Positions 34,330-44,730 of a stretch of DNA of 64,000 bases are shown here, in pieces; the first letter of the stretch is position 1, and every line of letters begins with the position of its first letter. The notes under the pieces are model-generated. The model made no database searches. It was given only the letters and a program-made list of their open reading frames with translations, and had not been told where the DNA came from. Made by a program: the position numbers and the translations under genes. Source of the stretch: Kribbella sp. ALI-6-A (lineage in GTDB: Bacteria; Actinomycetota; Actinomycetes; Propionibacteriales; Kribbellaceae); the NCBI RefSeq assembly GCF_001984195.1, contig NZ_MTQN01000010.1, forward strand, positions 1-64,000. The letters run 5' to 3'.

Positions 34330-35922
34330 ATGAGCGAGCAGACCTCGATCCCCGCCGACCCCGAGCTGGACCCGACTGCTTCCTGGGCCACCGACCAGTC
34401 GGTGGTCCGGCGGCTGACCGGCCTGCTGCGGGCCACGGCGGGCACCCGTACGACGTACGCGCCGGCCACCGGGCAGCCGATCGCCGAGCTGCCGCTGTCG
34501 ACAGCCGACGACGTGGTCGCCGCGGTCCGCTCCGCCCGGCGTACGCAGCGCAGCTGGAAGCAGACCGCGCTGGCGGACCGAGCGGCGATCCTGCTGCGCT
34601 ACCACGACCTGATCCTGGATCACCGTCACGAGCTGGTCGACCTGGTCGTGCTGGAGTCCGGCAAGGCCCGCAAGCAGGCCTTCGAGGAGGTCGCGCACGT
34701 CGCGCTCACCGCCCGGTACTACGGGCGCAAAGCCGCCGAGCTGCTCGGGCCGCAGCGGCGGCTGGGCATGTTCCCGGTGCTGACCCGGGCTGAGCAGCGG
34801 TTCGTGCCGAAGGGTGTCATCGGCATCATCTCGCCGTGGAACTACCCGCTCAGCATGGCGATGTCCGACGGGCTGCCCGCCGTACTGGCCGGCAACACCG
34901 TCGTGCTCAAGCCGGACAGCCAGACTCCGCTGACGGCGCTGCGGGCGATCGAGCTGCTGCACGAAGCCGGTCTGCCGCGCGAAGCCTGGCAGGCGGTCAA
35001 CGGTGACGGCCCGACGGTCGGCGGCGCGATCATCCAGAACGTCGACTACGTCTGCTTCACCGGTTCCACCAAGACCGGACGCCTGGTCGCCAAGCAGGCC
35101 GGTGAGCGGCTGATCGGCTGCAGCCTGGAGCTCGGCGGCAAGAACCCGATGCTCGTGCTGCGCGACGCCGACGTGCACCGCGCCGCCGAAGGCGCGATCC
35201 GGGCCTGTTTCAACAGCGGTGGCCAGCTCTGCGTCTCGATGGAGCGCCTGTACGTCGCGGACCAGATCTACGACGCCTTCGTGACCGCGTTCATCGACCG
35301 GGTGAAGAAGCTGAAGCTCTCGGCCGGGACCGGCTGGGACGTCGACATGGGCTCGCTGATCTCCAAGGCCCAGCTGGAGACCGTCACCCGGCACGTCGAG
35401 GACGCCCGGTCCAAGGGCGCCGTCGTCCTGGTCGGCGGCCGGGCACGGCCGGACCTCGGCCCGCTGTTCTACGAGCCGACCGTGCTGTCCGGGGTGACTC
35501 CGGAGATGGAGTGCTTCGACCAGGAGACCTTCGGGCCGGTGGTCTCGCTGTACCGGTTCTCCGACGAGTCCGAGGCGATCGAGCGGGCCAACGAGGGCGA
35601 GTACGGGCTGAACGCCAGCGTCTGGACCCGCGACGGCCGCCGGGGCCGGGCGATCGCCGCCCAGTTGGTGGCCGGTACGGTCAACGTGAACGAGGGCTAC
35701 GCGGCCACCTTCGGCTCGATCGACACCCCGATGGGCGGCATGCGGGCTTCCGGTCTGGGCCGCCGTCAGGGCGTCGAGGGCATCCGCCGGTACGTCGACC
35801 CGCAGGCGATCGCGACCCAGCGCTTGCTGCCGATCGCGGCGTCGCACGGGATCGGCGACGAGACCTACGCCGAGGTGATGACGACCGCGCTGCGGGTCCT
35901 GAAGAAGCTCGGCCGGGCCTAG
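34330..35922 (+). CDS. gabD2: Succinic semialdehyde dehydrogenase (NADP-dependent, GabD2-like)
   Basis: 530 residues from ATG 34330. An aldehyde dehydrogenase fold with IISPWNYPLSMAMSDGLPA (Asn169-type motif), CFTGSTKTG, catalytic Glu in SLELGGKNPM and catalytic Cys in NSGGQLCVSMERLYV. It oxidises succinic semialdehyde to succinate. The closest named relatives I recognise are mycobacterial GabD2 proteins. The GMC oxidoreductase gene follows 34 nt later, so the two may be cotranscribed. Confidence 0.9.
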   Translation: MSEQTSIPADPELDPTASWATDQSVVRRLTGLLRATAGTRTTYAPATGQPIAELPLSTADDVVAAVRSARRTQRSWKQTALADRAAILLRYHDLILDHRHELVDLVVLESGKARKQAFEEVAHVALTARYYGRKAAELLGPQRRLGMFPVLTRAEQRFVPKGVIGIISPWNYPLSMAMSDGLPAVLAGNTVVLKPDSQTPLTALRAIELLHEAGLPREAWQAVNGDGPTVGGAIIQNVDYVCFTGSTKTGRLVAKQAGERLIGCSLELGGKNPMLVLRDADVHRAAEGAIRACFNSGGQLCVSMERLYVADQIYDAFVTAFIDRVKKLKLSAGTGWDVDMGSLISKAQLETVTRHVEDARSKGAVVLVGGRARPDLGPLFYEPTVLSGVTPEMECFDQETFGPVVSLYRFSDESEAIERANEGEYGLNASVWTRDGRRGRAIAAQLVAGTVNVNEGYAATFGSIDTPMGGMRASGLGRRQGVEGIRRYVDPQAIATQRLLPIAASHGIGDETYAEVMTTALRVLKKLGRA

Positions 35923-35956
35923 GACTCGAGGGCCTGGCCGCACGAAAGGGAGATGC

Positions 35957-37666
35957 ATGAGCTTCGACCACGACGTGGTGATCATCGGGTCCGGCTTCGG
36001 CGGCAGCGTGAGCGCACTGCGGCTGACCGAGAAGGGGTACCGGGTCGCGGTGCTGGAGGCCGGCGCGCGGTTCGACGACGCCGGGTTCGCGAAGAACTCC
36101 TGGGACAAGAACCGGTTCCTGTTCGCCCCGAAGCTCGGCTGGTACGGGATCCAGCGGATCAGCGCGCTGCGGGACGTGATCATCTTGTCCGGCGCGGGCG
36201 TCGGCGGCGGCAGCCTGGTCTACGCCAACACCCTGTACGAACCGCTGCCGGCCTTCTACACCGACCGGCAGTGGGCGCACATCACCGACTGGAAGTCCGA
36301 GCTGGCGCCGTACTACGACCAGGCCAAGCGGATGCTCGGCGTCACGACGTACCCGCACTTCACCCCGGCCGACAAGGTGATGAAGCAGGTCGCCGACGAC
36401 CTGGGCGTGGGGGACACCTTCCACCCGACGCCGGTCGGGGTGTTCTTCGGTGAGCCCGGCGTCGAGGTGGACGACCCGTTCTTCGGCGGTGCGGGCCCGC
36501 GGCGGACCGGCTGCATCGACTGCGGCGAATGCATGACCGGATGCCGGCACAACGCGAAGAACACGCTGACCAAGAACTACCTCTACCTGGCCGAGAAGGC
36601 CGGCGCGCAGGTCTACCCGATGACCACGGTGACGTCGGTCGAGCCGCTCGCCGGGGGCGGGTACGCGGTCGAGACCCGCCGTACGTCGAACCGGAAGCTG
36701 ATCCGGCGGTTCACCGCCGAGCAGGTGGTCTTCGCGGCGTCCGCGCTCGGGACGGCCAGACTGCTGCACCGCTTGCGTGACGAGGGCAAGCTGCCGCGGC
36801 TGTCGGACCGGCTCGGCGTGCTGACCCGGACGAACTCCGAGTCGCTGCTCGGCGTGATCGCCAAGGGCCGCGACATCGACTACAGCCGCGGGGTCGCGAT
36901 CACCTCGTCGTTCCATCCCGACGAGACCACCCACATCGAGCCGGTCCGCTACGGCAAGGGCAGCAACGCGATGTCGCTGCTGCAGACCGTGCTCACCGAC
37001 GGCGACGGCGACAAGCCACGCTGGCGGACCTGGCTGCGCGAGCTCGGCGTGCAGCGCCGCAACATCCGCAGCCTGTACGACCTGAAGCACTGGTCGGAGC
37101 GGACCGTGATCGCGCTGGTGATGCAGACCGACGACAACTCGATCACCACCTTCGGCAAGCGGGACCGGTTCGGCCGCTGGCGGCTCACCTCCAAGCAGGG
37201 CCACGGTGCCCCGAACCCGTCCTGGATCCCGATCGCCAACCAGGTGGTCCGGCGGATGGCGAAGATCATGGGCGGGACGCCGGGCGGCACGATCGGCGAG
37301 CCGTTCAACATGCCGATGACCGCGCACTTCATCGGCGGCTGCGCGATCGGCGACTCGGCGGAGACCGGCGTGGTCGACCCGTACCACCGGGTCTACGGCT
37401 ACGACGGGCTGCACATCATGGACGGCTCGACGATCTCGGCGAACCTCGGCGTCAACCCGTCCCTGACGATCACGGCGCAGGCCGAGCGGGCGCTGTCGTT
37501 CTGGCCGAACAAGGGGCAGCCGGATCCGCGACCGGCCGTCGGTACGCCGTACCGGCGGGTTGCGCCGGTGGTGCCGGAGCGACCAGTGGTGCCGGTGAAT
37601 GCTCCCGGGGCGTTGCGACTTCCCATTGTGGAGATCACTCAGCCGCGCGCTGTGACGAAACCGTAA
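35957..37666 (+). CDS. choD: GMC family oxidoreductase (ChoD/Rv3409c-like, putative cholesterol oxidase)
   Basis: 569 residues from ATG 35957 (GAAAGGGAG upstream). An N-terminal FAD-binding GSGFGGSVSALRLTEKGYRV with downstream Glu, the GAGVGGGSLVYANTL motif, and the Cys-rich segment CIDCGECMTGCRHNAKNTL characteristic of the Rv3409c branch. The C-terminal GMC signature region is IMDGSTISANLGVNPSLTI. Synteny with guaB2/guaB3/guaA in mycobacteria supports orthology. True cholesterol oxidase activity is not certain: the Cys cluster and the housekeeping location suggest another alcohol substrate. Confidence 0.88.
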   Translation: MSFDHDVVIIGSGFGGSVSALRLTEKGYRVAVLEAGARFDDAGFAKNSWDKNRFLFAPKLGWYGIQRISALRDVIILSGAGVGGGSLVYANTLYEPLPAFYTDRQWAHITDWKSELAPYYDQAKRMLGVTTYPHFTPADKVMKQVADDLGVGDTFHPTPVGVFFGEPGVEVDDPFFGGAGPRRTGCIDCGECMTGCRHNAKNTLTKNYLYLAEKAGAQVYPMTTVTSVEPLAGGGYAVETRRTSNRKLIRRFTAEQVVFAASALGTARLLHRLRDEGKLPRLSDRLGVLTRTNSESLLGVIAKGRDIDYSRGVAITSSFHPDETTHIEPVRYGKGSNAMSLLQTVLTDGDGDKPRWRTWLRELGVQRRNIRSLYDLKHWSERTVIALVMQTDDNSITTFGKRDRFGRWRLTSKQGHGAPNPSWIPIANQVVRRMAKIMGGTPGGTIGEPFNMPMTAHFIGGCAIGDSAETGVVDPYHRVYGYDGLHIMDGSTISANLGVNPSLTITAQAERALSFWPNKGQPDPRPAVGTPYRRVAPVVPERPVVPVNAPGALRLPIVEITQPRAVTKP

Positions 37667-37684
37667 CGCCAGGAGAATATGAAA

Positions 37685-37720
37685 AAGCCCTCAGCTTCGG
37701 GCATTCCGCGCTGAGGGCTT
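37685..37720. terminator. Terminator after the GMC oxidoreductase gene
   Basis: An 11-bp perfect stem AAGCCCTCAGC / GCTGAGGGCTT with a 14-nt loop, 18 nt after the stop. It is preceded by GAAAA and followed by AATTC. Confidence 0.8.
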
Positions 37721-37743
37721 AATTCGGGCCAGAAAAGGGAGCA

Positions 37744-37787
37744 GGCCCCTCGGGAACGTTTCCGCCCAAATCGTTTCCCGAGGGGCC
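37744..37787. repeat. Second perfect inverted repeat in tandem with the terminator
   Basis: 13-nt arms GGCCCCTCGGGAA (37744-37756) and TTCCCGAGGGGCC (37775-37787) around an 18-nt loop. It is either a second terminator or part of a structured transcript ahead of guaA. Confidence 0.65.
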
Positions 37788-38127
37788 CACTCAAGCCGGG
37801 GTGAGGCGCCCGGCGCTTTTGGGATCGGGTCACCAACCACAGCTGGCGACCCGAGCTCTTGTGTGCCCCACTCTACTACCGATTCCGGGAGATTCGAGCT
37901 GCGGAGGGTGGTTGTGACCACTCTGCGTGCTATTCGTAATATCCCGGTTCCGGAGCGGCGATCTCCTTGCGGTGACCGCCTCTGCACACATCAACGAGCC
38001 CGTCCAGAGGTGGTTACGAGGTTCTGGAAAATCTTTCGGACTTTCTTTTGGCCGCCGGGTGACGGCGGTCGACCGCCACCGGACTCGTCGGGCCAGACCC
38101 TCGGCCGGCGAGTGCTCCCCGGCGCGA
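37788..38127. other. Intergenic region upstream of guaA, no gene recognised
   Basis: About 340 nt with lower GC content than its surroundings and no frame that looks coding. It contains several imperfect short repeats (GGTGGTTGTGACCACTC near 37907 is a partial palindrome). I see no recognisable riboswitch. Confidence 0.5.
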
Positions 38128-38158
38128 TTACAGTCCCGCTGAGCTGCACCGATACCCT
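38128..38158 (+). promoter_or_regulatory. guaA promoter, apparently leaderless
   Basis: -35 TTACAG (38128-38133), a 19-nt spacer and -10 TACCCT (38153-38158). The -10 ends 6 nt before the GTG start of guaA and no Shine-Dalgarno intervenes, so a leaderless mRNA is likely. Confidence 0.55.
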
Positions 38159-38164
38159 CTAACG

Positions 38165-39717
<1,553 letters not shown>

Positions 39718-39718
39718 T

Positions 39719-39771
39719 AGGGCGTGTCTCCCCATTCCCCGCCTACTGCGCGGAACTGGGAGGCACGCCCT
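39719..39771. terminator. Hairpin between convergent guaA and CPT-like genes
   Basis: AGGGCGTGTCTCCC (39719-39732) pairs with GGGAGGCACGCCCT (39758-39771) with one G-U pair and a 25-nt loop. The right arm lies in the last codons of the minus-strand gene. A candidate bidirectional terminator without T-runs. Confidence 0.55.
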
Positions 39772-40306
39772 GGCCGACTGCCCGCGCGGCGATCGCGCGG
39801 GCGCACTCCGGCGTCCCGGTCGTGCCGGTGTCGACCTCCAGGTCGTAGCCGACGCCTTCGTGCACGACCTCGGCCTGCAGGGCCGCCATGCCGGGAGTCC
39901 GGTCCCCTCGGGCCCGCTCTCGTTCGGCGGCGATCGCAGGATCGCAGCGGACGCCGACCCAGAGCACGTTCAGGCCGTCGAGCTGGGCGCGCATCCGGGC
40001 TTGCGACTGCGCTCCGCCGAGGAACACGTCGTCCAGGACGATCCGCGCCCCGGCCCGCGCCATCGCCGCGATCCCGGCCATCCAGGCCTTCTCCAGCGCC
40101 CCGAAGCCGTCGCCGACCGAGACCTCTCCCTGGTCGCCGAAGCTGATCCCGGAGCCGTCGTCCACCAGCGACGGCGGCATCGCGTCGACCAGGTCGTCGA
40201 TGCTCAGGCTGAGCCATGGACCCGGCAGCACCTTCTGCAGCTCCCGCGCGAGCCGGCTCTTGCCAGAGCTCGATCCGCCGTTCAGCACGATCAGCTGGTA
40301 GCTCAC
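39743..40306 (-). CDS. Chloramphenicol phosphotransferase-like (CPT family) kinase
   Basis: 187 residues from GTG 40306 (GGAGAGA upstream). An N-terminal P-loop LNGGSSSGKSRLARELQ, then WLSLSIDDLVDAMP, matching the CPT family fold in which the Asp of SIDD is near the substrate hydroxyl. Family members in Streptomyces venezuelae phosphorylate chloramphenicol; most others have unknown substrates. A resistance role here is unproven. Alternative: a small-molecule or nucleotide kinase of the same superfamily. Confidence 0.82.
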   Translation of the reverse strand: MSYQLIVLNGGSSSGKSRLARELQKVLPGPWLSLSIDDLVDAMPPSLVDDGSGISFGDQGEVSVGDGFGALEKAWMAGIAAMARAGARIVLDDVFLGGAQSQARMRAQLDGLNVLWVGVRCDPAIAAERERARGDRTPGMAALQAEVVHEGVGYDLEVDTGTTGTPECARAIAARAVGQGVPPSSAQ

Positions 40307-40370
40307 GAGGTCTCTCCGGTCGATGTCACCGGGCTACGGTAGCGGCGGTCAGCCGGTCTGCGCCGCCGGT

Positions 40371-41006
40371 TTACCGGTAGGCGGCGACCTCGAGTTTCAC
40401 GCTGCGGATCTCGTTGCTGGGGCTGACATCCACCTGCGCTACGGCGTACCACGGCCAGCCTGCCGGTACGACGAAGTCGGTGACGGTGGTCGAGTCGACG
40501 CAGGCCACCCGGCGCGCACCGGGCACCGGCTTGCCCGGCGGAGTCGGCGGCGGGTCGAGCTGCTGCTTGGTGAAGGGTTGCAGCGACACCGCCAGCCTCA
40601 CCGGGTCGGCGCTGGTCGCGGTCGGGCAGAGCATCCGGACCCGGACCAGGTCGTTGCGCCGGAGCCCGTCGAGCCCCAGGTAGAGACCCGCGTGGGCTTC
40701 GAGCTCGCGGTGCGGCGCCGGAACGTTCAGCAACTTCCGCTCGCCGACCTCGAGCGGGGTGTCGTCGAGTGCTCCCAGGGGGATCTCGGTGGCGACCGGC
40801 CCGGCCGGCTCCACCGGGTCCTTCGGCCACAGGTCCACCGCGCCAACCACACCGGCGGCGACGACCGCCGTACAGGCGACTGCCGCGAGGGCCTGCGTGC
40901 GCCGGTGGCGCCGGGCGCGCTGCCGGATGACGGGGACCGGGTCGCCGGGGGAGTCGACCGGCCGGCCGGCCTCCTTGAGCAACGTGCGTAGTTCGTCGGT
41001 GTTCAT
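40371..41006 (-). CDS. Putative anti-sigma membrane protein partner of SigE-family sigma factor
   Basis: 211 residues from ATG 41006, which overlaps the sigma factor stop by 4 nt. A cytoplasmic N-terminus of ~38 residues (MNTDELRTLLKEAGRPVDSP…) has no HxxxCxxC zinc motif. One membrane helix follows (LAAVACTAVVAAGVVGAV, about 40-58), then a ~150-residue extracytoplasmic domain with two Cys. Assignment as an anti-sigma factor rests on gene coupling and topology, not on a known domain. Confidence 0.75.
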   Translation of the reverse strand: MNTDELRTLLKEAGRPVDSPGDPVPVIRQRARRHRRTQALAAVACTAVVAAGVVGAVDLWPKDPVEPAGPVATEIPLGALDDTPLEVGERKLLNVPAPHRELEAHAGLYLGLDGLRRNDLVRVRMLCPTATSADPVRLAVSLQPFTKQQLDPPPTPPGKPVPGARRVACVDSTTVTDFVVPAGWPWYAVAQVDVSPSNEIRSVKLEVAAYR

Positions 41007-41560
41007 CGGGTCTCCGTGGTCGCTTGGGAGTTGAGATCGACGCGCAGCTTGGTCAGGGCCCGATGGGTCTGGCTCTTCACCGTTCCGATCGAGCACCCCA
41101 GTACGTCGGCCGTCTCGGCCTCGGACAGGTCTTCGAAGTACCGCAGGACAACGGCCGCGCACATCTTCTTCGGCAGCCGCCGCAACGCCTGCATCAGGTC
41201 GGAGTGCTCGACCAGCCGCACCGAACCGGCCCCGTACGCCGCCGGCGCGACCGCCGACAGGTCGTCGGTCGGCAGCTCCTTGCCGCCTCGCCGCCGGCGC
41301 CACCACTCGGTGTGCGTGTTGACCATCACCCGGCGCACGTACGCCGTCGGATCGTCGGCCTGCACCTTGCGCCAGGCCAGCCAGCACTTGGTCAAGGTCA
41401 CCTGGACGAGGTCCTCGGCAAGCCCTCGGTCCTGCGTCAGCAGGTAGGCCAGTCCCAGCAACGCGCCGTACCGGGCCGCCACGTAGGCCTCGAAATCAGC
41501 CCGGGTGCCACCGTCGGCCACCCGGACCTCCAACTTCGCAACCCCAGCGTCACCCTGCAT
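41003..41560 (-). CDS. SigE family RNA polymerase sigma factor
   Basis: 185 residues from ATG 41560; a TTG 9 nt further upstream is possible. Region 2 is YGALLGLAYLLTQDRGLAEDLVQVTLTKCWLAW with DPTAYVRRVMVNTHTEWWRRRR; region 4 is MCAAVVLRYFEDLSEAETADVLGC and GTVKSQTHRALTKLR. These fit the SigE (TIGR02983) group of small ECF sigmas, expanded in actinobacteria. It is coupled to a membrane partner, so it probably responds to an envelope signal. Confidence 0.93.
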   Translation of the reverse strand: MQGDAGVAKLEVRVADGGTRADFEAYVAARYGALLGLAYLLTQDRGLAEDLVQVTLTKCWLAWRKVQADDPTAYVRRVMVNTHTEWWRRRRGGKELPTDDLSAVAPAAYGAGSVRLVEHSDLMQALRRLPKKMCAAVVLRYFEDLSEAETADVLGCSIGTVKSQTHRALTKLRVDLNSQATTETR

Positions 41561-41639
41561 ACCGGACAAGAGGCAACTTCGGTCCCGAAGGTTGCACGTC
41601 GTTGGTCACCTGTTCCCGCGCGACTCACCGGCGCAGATC

Positions 41640-42017
41640 TCAGGCCGACCGCCCGGCCGACGAGTTGACCCGCCGGAACGCCACGGTGACGGCCGCGCCG
41701 ACGGCCAGCATGACCACGACGAGGGCGACCGCGATCCAGCGACGACCGGAGTGCGGAGTGGCGATCGCGGCCGCTGCGAACAGGGCGGACATCACCAGGA
41801 CGAGGACCCAGAAGGCGACCAGCCGCCAGCGGGGGAGCGGGCGTGGTGGCGCCCAGCCGGGGCGGCGGATCTGGCGTAGCAGGAGCAGGGCGACTGCGGC
41901 GCTGAGTAGAGCGGAGGCAGCGGACAGCCAGCTTCCGTCCAGGAGCAGGAGGACGCCGCCCACCAGGCTGAGCGCGATCCCGACGGCCAGGACCACCGTC
42001 CCGAGGCGTTGGTTCAT
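41640..42017 (-). CDS. Four-helix membrane protein, function unknown
   Basis: 125 residues from ATG 42017. Four hydrophobic segments (about 5-27, 29-47, 66-86 and 91-113) separated by short basic loops (RQIRRPGWAPPRPLPRWR). No family recognised. It lies between the sigma factor and the TPR gene with gaps on both sides. Confidence 0.75.
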   Translation of the reverse strand: MNQRLGTVVLAVGIALSLVGGVLLLLDGSWLSAASALLSAAVALLLLRQIRRPGWAPPRPLPRWRLVAFWVLVLVMSALFAAAAIATPHSGRRWIAVALVVVMLAVGAAVTVAFRRVNSSAGRSA

Positions 42018-42075
42018 CTCCTGGTTCTACCCGGGGACACGGGCGGTCAGTCGGATGGTTGCAGGTTCCTGCATC

Positions 42076-44730
42076 TCAGGCGGTGCTCAGGCGGGCCTCC
42101 AGTTCGTCGGCTTCCTGAGGGCGGTTGAGTTCGCGGAGGCGGTCGGCCAGGAGGTAGCCGGTGCGGTGGTACGCCGGATGGCCGGTCGGGAGAATGTCGA
42201 AGATCTGCCGCAAGGCGGTCTCGTCCTCGGTCGCGTGTTCGGCGAGCAGGAGGCGGGCGTTGAGGTGCTGGTCCTCGAAGCCGCCGCGTTCGTAGGCCTC
42301 GGCGGCGTGGGTGGCGCTGGTGACGAGAGCAGCGACGTCACCCTGCTGCAGGGCGAGGATGGCGCGGTCCCAGTGGACACCTGCTTGCTGGAAGAGCACC
42401 TGCTCGTCGGCTGACGGCAGCGACTCCAGCACGGGCTCGGCGCGGTCGAGCAGCTCGCGCACCTGGGCGAAGTCGCCGGTGTACCGCGCTGACTGCCCAG
42501 CCAGGCGTAGAGCTTGCACGTACTCCAGCGGCTGCTCAGCGGCCTCGAAGTACGCCGCCGCGGCCAGGAACACGTCCACGGCCTCCTTGTCGCGGTCCAG
42601 GCGCTCGAGCAGGTTGCCTTCGTCCTGCTTGGTCAGGCCGAGCCAGTGCGGGTGCGCGTCAGCCGGTGCCTCCGCCAGCAGCGCCCGCACCTGCATCAGC
42701 GCCGACTCCAGCTCGCCCAGTGCCCGGTAGGCATCAGCCAGTACGCCGCGAACGTCGCCGAGCAGACTGGCGAGCTCCGGGTCACGTAGCGCCGGCAGCG
42801 CCTCTTCGGCAGTCTCGGCCGCTTCCAGCGCGCGACCGCTGAACAGGTACGACTTGGCAAGCTCCAGCCGGCAGATCGCCAGGTGAATCTCACTGCCCGG
42901 CGTACCGGTCGCCAGCGCGATCGCTTCTTCCAGGTCGCCGGCAGCCTCGGCCGGTCGCTGCAGCGCCAGCCGGATCCACCCGCGCTGGCGATAGGCGAAC
43001 GACCGCGGCATCAACTCCCGCACCTGAGTCCCAGCGGTGGCGGCCTCTTCAGCCTCCTCCAGCCGCTCGAGCTGCAGCAACAGGTTGCACTGCAGGATCC
43101 CAGCACCCGACCGGAGATCCGCATCGGTGTTCGGGCGGTTCCGGAGTACGGCCAGCTCTGCAAGAGCCTCTTCGGTGCGACCCGCCTGAGCCAGCATCGT
43201 CGCCAGCGAGTACTGCCAGCCGCCACGGCGTCGCGGCTCGTCGTCCTCGATCAGCTGACGCAGCGGCGCCTCACCGGTCGCCAGGCCTTCGTCCAGCTGC
43301 CCGGCCTCGCACAGCACCCGGCCGATCCGCCCGCGGTCGCGCAGGACGCGGATGTCCTCGCCCAGCTCCGAGTAGATCGTCAAAGCCTCACGCCACGACT
43401 CCAGCGCGACCTCGACGTCTTGGTTGTCGGAGGCCATCAGCCCACGTCCGTCGAGCACCCTGGCCCGGTCGAGCGGCGTACGGTCGCTCTCCGGTACCTC
43501 CTGCTCGTACGCCGTCCACGCGGCGATCGCCTCCGTACGCCGGTCGGTCTGCCACGCCTCTTCGGCCCGGTCGAGCCAAGCCCGCCCGGTCCCCTCCGGC
43601 AGAGGCTCCGCCTGCACCGGCGGCGCAGCCTGTGCCCGCTGGTGAGCCCGGCGAGCAGTCTCCGACAGCGGCAGGTACTCGACCCAGGGCTCCGCGGACA
43701 GCACCGCCCTGACGTTGTCGCTCTGGCGCGTCGTCCCGTTGCGTGCGTCGAACTGCGCGGCCAGCTCCAACGCCTGCTGGGCCAGCTCCTCGGCCAGTTG
43801 CGCGGACGACACTTCGTCAGTGGACTTCGGGCGGCGGATCCGCAGATCGACACGGCTCAGCGCGTGCGACGCGGCGGCGCTGAAGTCCATCGTGGCCAGC
43901 GGGCTGGGGGAGTCGGCCAGGTCCGGCAGGTGTCGCTCGATCAGCTCGACGGCCCGCGGCAGGTTCCCCGTCCGCGCACAGAAGCGGATGTGGTCGGCGT
44001 ACGCGCTGAGCTCGCCCGGCTGGTTACGCAGGATCCGGTACGCCCGCCGGTGCGCGTCGACCGCCTCGGCGTACATGCCCTCGGCAACGTACGCCGGCAG
44101 CAGCGTGGTCAGCATCTGCTGCGGCTGCTCGTTGCAGGTCAGCTGCCCGTCCAGTACGCCGACCGACAGCGCGACGGCCTCGGCGGTCTGCCCGGTGTTC
44201 GTCAGGTGCAGCACCTTGTGCGTCGGGTCGCAGCCGATGCAGTCCGACAGGTCGTCGCGCGGTGCGGTCGACCAGAGCCGGAACTGCTCGGCCGCCGTCG
44301 CGTCGTCGCCGATGTGCGACGCCACCTGCCAGCGGTGCTGGTGCACGGCGTGCGGACTGTGCCCGCCGAGCCGCCAGCGGCGTTCCATGTCGTCCAGGAC
44401 GGCGTAGGTCCGGTCCAGCGGCACCTCGGGGAACTTGGTCAGCGTGTTCGGCGCGTACTTGAAGCACCACAGGAACAGGTGCGAGTGCTCCTGGTACTTG
44501 GCCGGGTCGGCGTCCCAGTCCGCCACGCAGCGCGCGAACGGCACCAGCGACTTCCGCGGCTCCCCACCCATCACGTACGCCGTGACCAGCGAGAGCCGGG
44601 CGTAGAACGCGAGGTCCTCGGCGCCGGTCGCGTCGGCCCGCCGGACCACGTCCTCCAGCATCGCGGCGCGCGCCTTGCCGTACGGCGTGCTCTGGGCCTG
44701 GTGCAGCCGGTCGAGCAGGTCGTCTGTCAT
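42076..44730 (-). CDS. Large TPR protein coupled to an HSP90-family protein
   Basis: 884 residues from ATG 44730, overlapping the hsp90 stop by 4 nt. TPR-like helical repeats cover almost the whole protein: N-terminal half with FARCVADWDADPAKYQEH and AVALSVGVLDGQLTCN, then many canonical pairs (LDGRGLMASDNQDVEVALESWREAL, LGELESALMQVRALLAEAP, YTGDFAQVRELLDRAEPVLE). A CIGCD motif lies near residue 170. No enzyme or membrane segment is seen. Family knowledge: TPR proteins are classic HSP90 co-chaperones in eukaryotes. Here the gene order suggests a functional pair, although the HSP90 lacks a C-terminal MEEVD. Confidence 0.85.
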   Translation of the reverse strand: MTDDLLDRLHQAQSTPYGKARAAMLEDVVRRADATGAEDLAFYARLSLVTAYVMGGEPRKSLVPFARCVADWDADPAKYQEHSHLFLWCFKYAPNTLTKFPEVPLDRTYAVLDDMERRWRLGGHSPHAVHQHRWQVASHIGDDATAAEQFRLWSTAPRDDLSDCIGCDPTHKVLHLTNTGQTAEAVALSVGVLDGQLTCNEQPQQMLTTLLPAYVAEGMYAEAVDAHRRAYRILRNQPGELSAYADHIRFCARTGNLPRAVELIERHLPDLADSPSPLATMDFSAAASHALSRVDLRIRRPKSTDEVSSAQLAEELAQQALELAAQFDARNGTTRQSDNVRAVLSAEPWVEYLPLSETARRAHQRAQAAPPVQAEPLPEGTGRAWLDRAEEAWQTDRRTEAIAAWTAYEQEVPESDRTPLDRARVLDGRGLMASDNQDVEVALESWREALTIYSELGEDIRVLRDRGRIGRVLCEAGQLDEGLATGEAPLRQLIEDDEPRRRGGWQYSLATMLAQAGRTEEALAELAVLRNRPNTDADLRSGAGILQCNLLLQLERLEEAEEAATAGTQVRELMPRSFAYRQRGWIRLALQRPAEAAGDLEEAIALATGTPGSEIHLAICRLELAKSYLFSGRALEAAETAEEALPALRDPELASLLGDVRGVLADAYRALGELESALMQVRALLAEAPADAHPHWLGLTKQDEGNLLERLDRDKEAVDVFLAAAAYFEAAEQPLEYVQALRLAGQSARYTGDFAQVRELLDRAEPVLESLPSADEQVLFQQAGVHWDRAILALQQGDVAALVTSATHAAEAYERGGFEDQHLNARLLLAEHATEDETALRQIFDILPTGHPAYHRTGYLLADRLRELNRPQEADELEARLSTA

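Noticed and set aside
39743..40306. Calling the CPT-like gene a chloramphenicol resistance gene
   Set aside because: Family membership is visible but substrate specificity cannot be read from sequence, and there is no antibiotic gene context.
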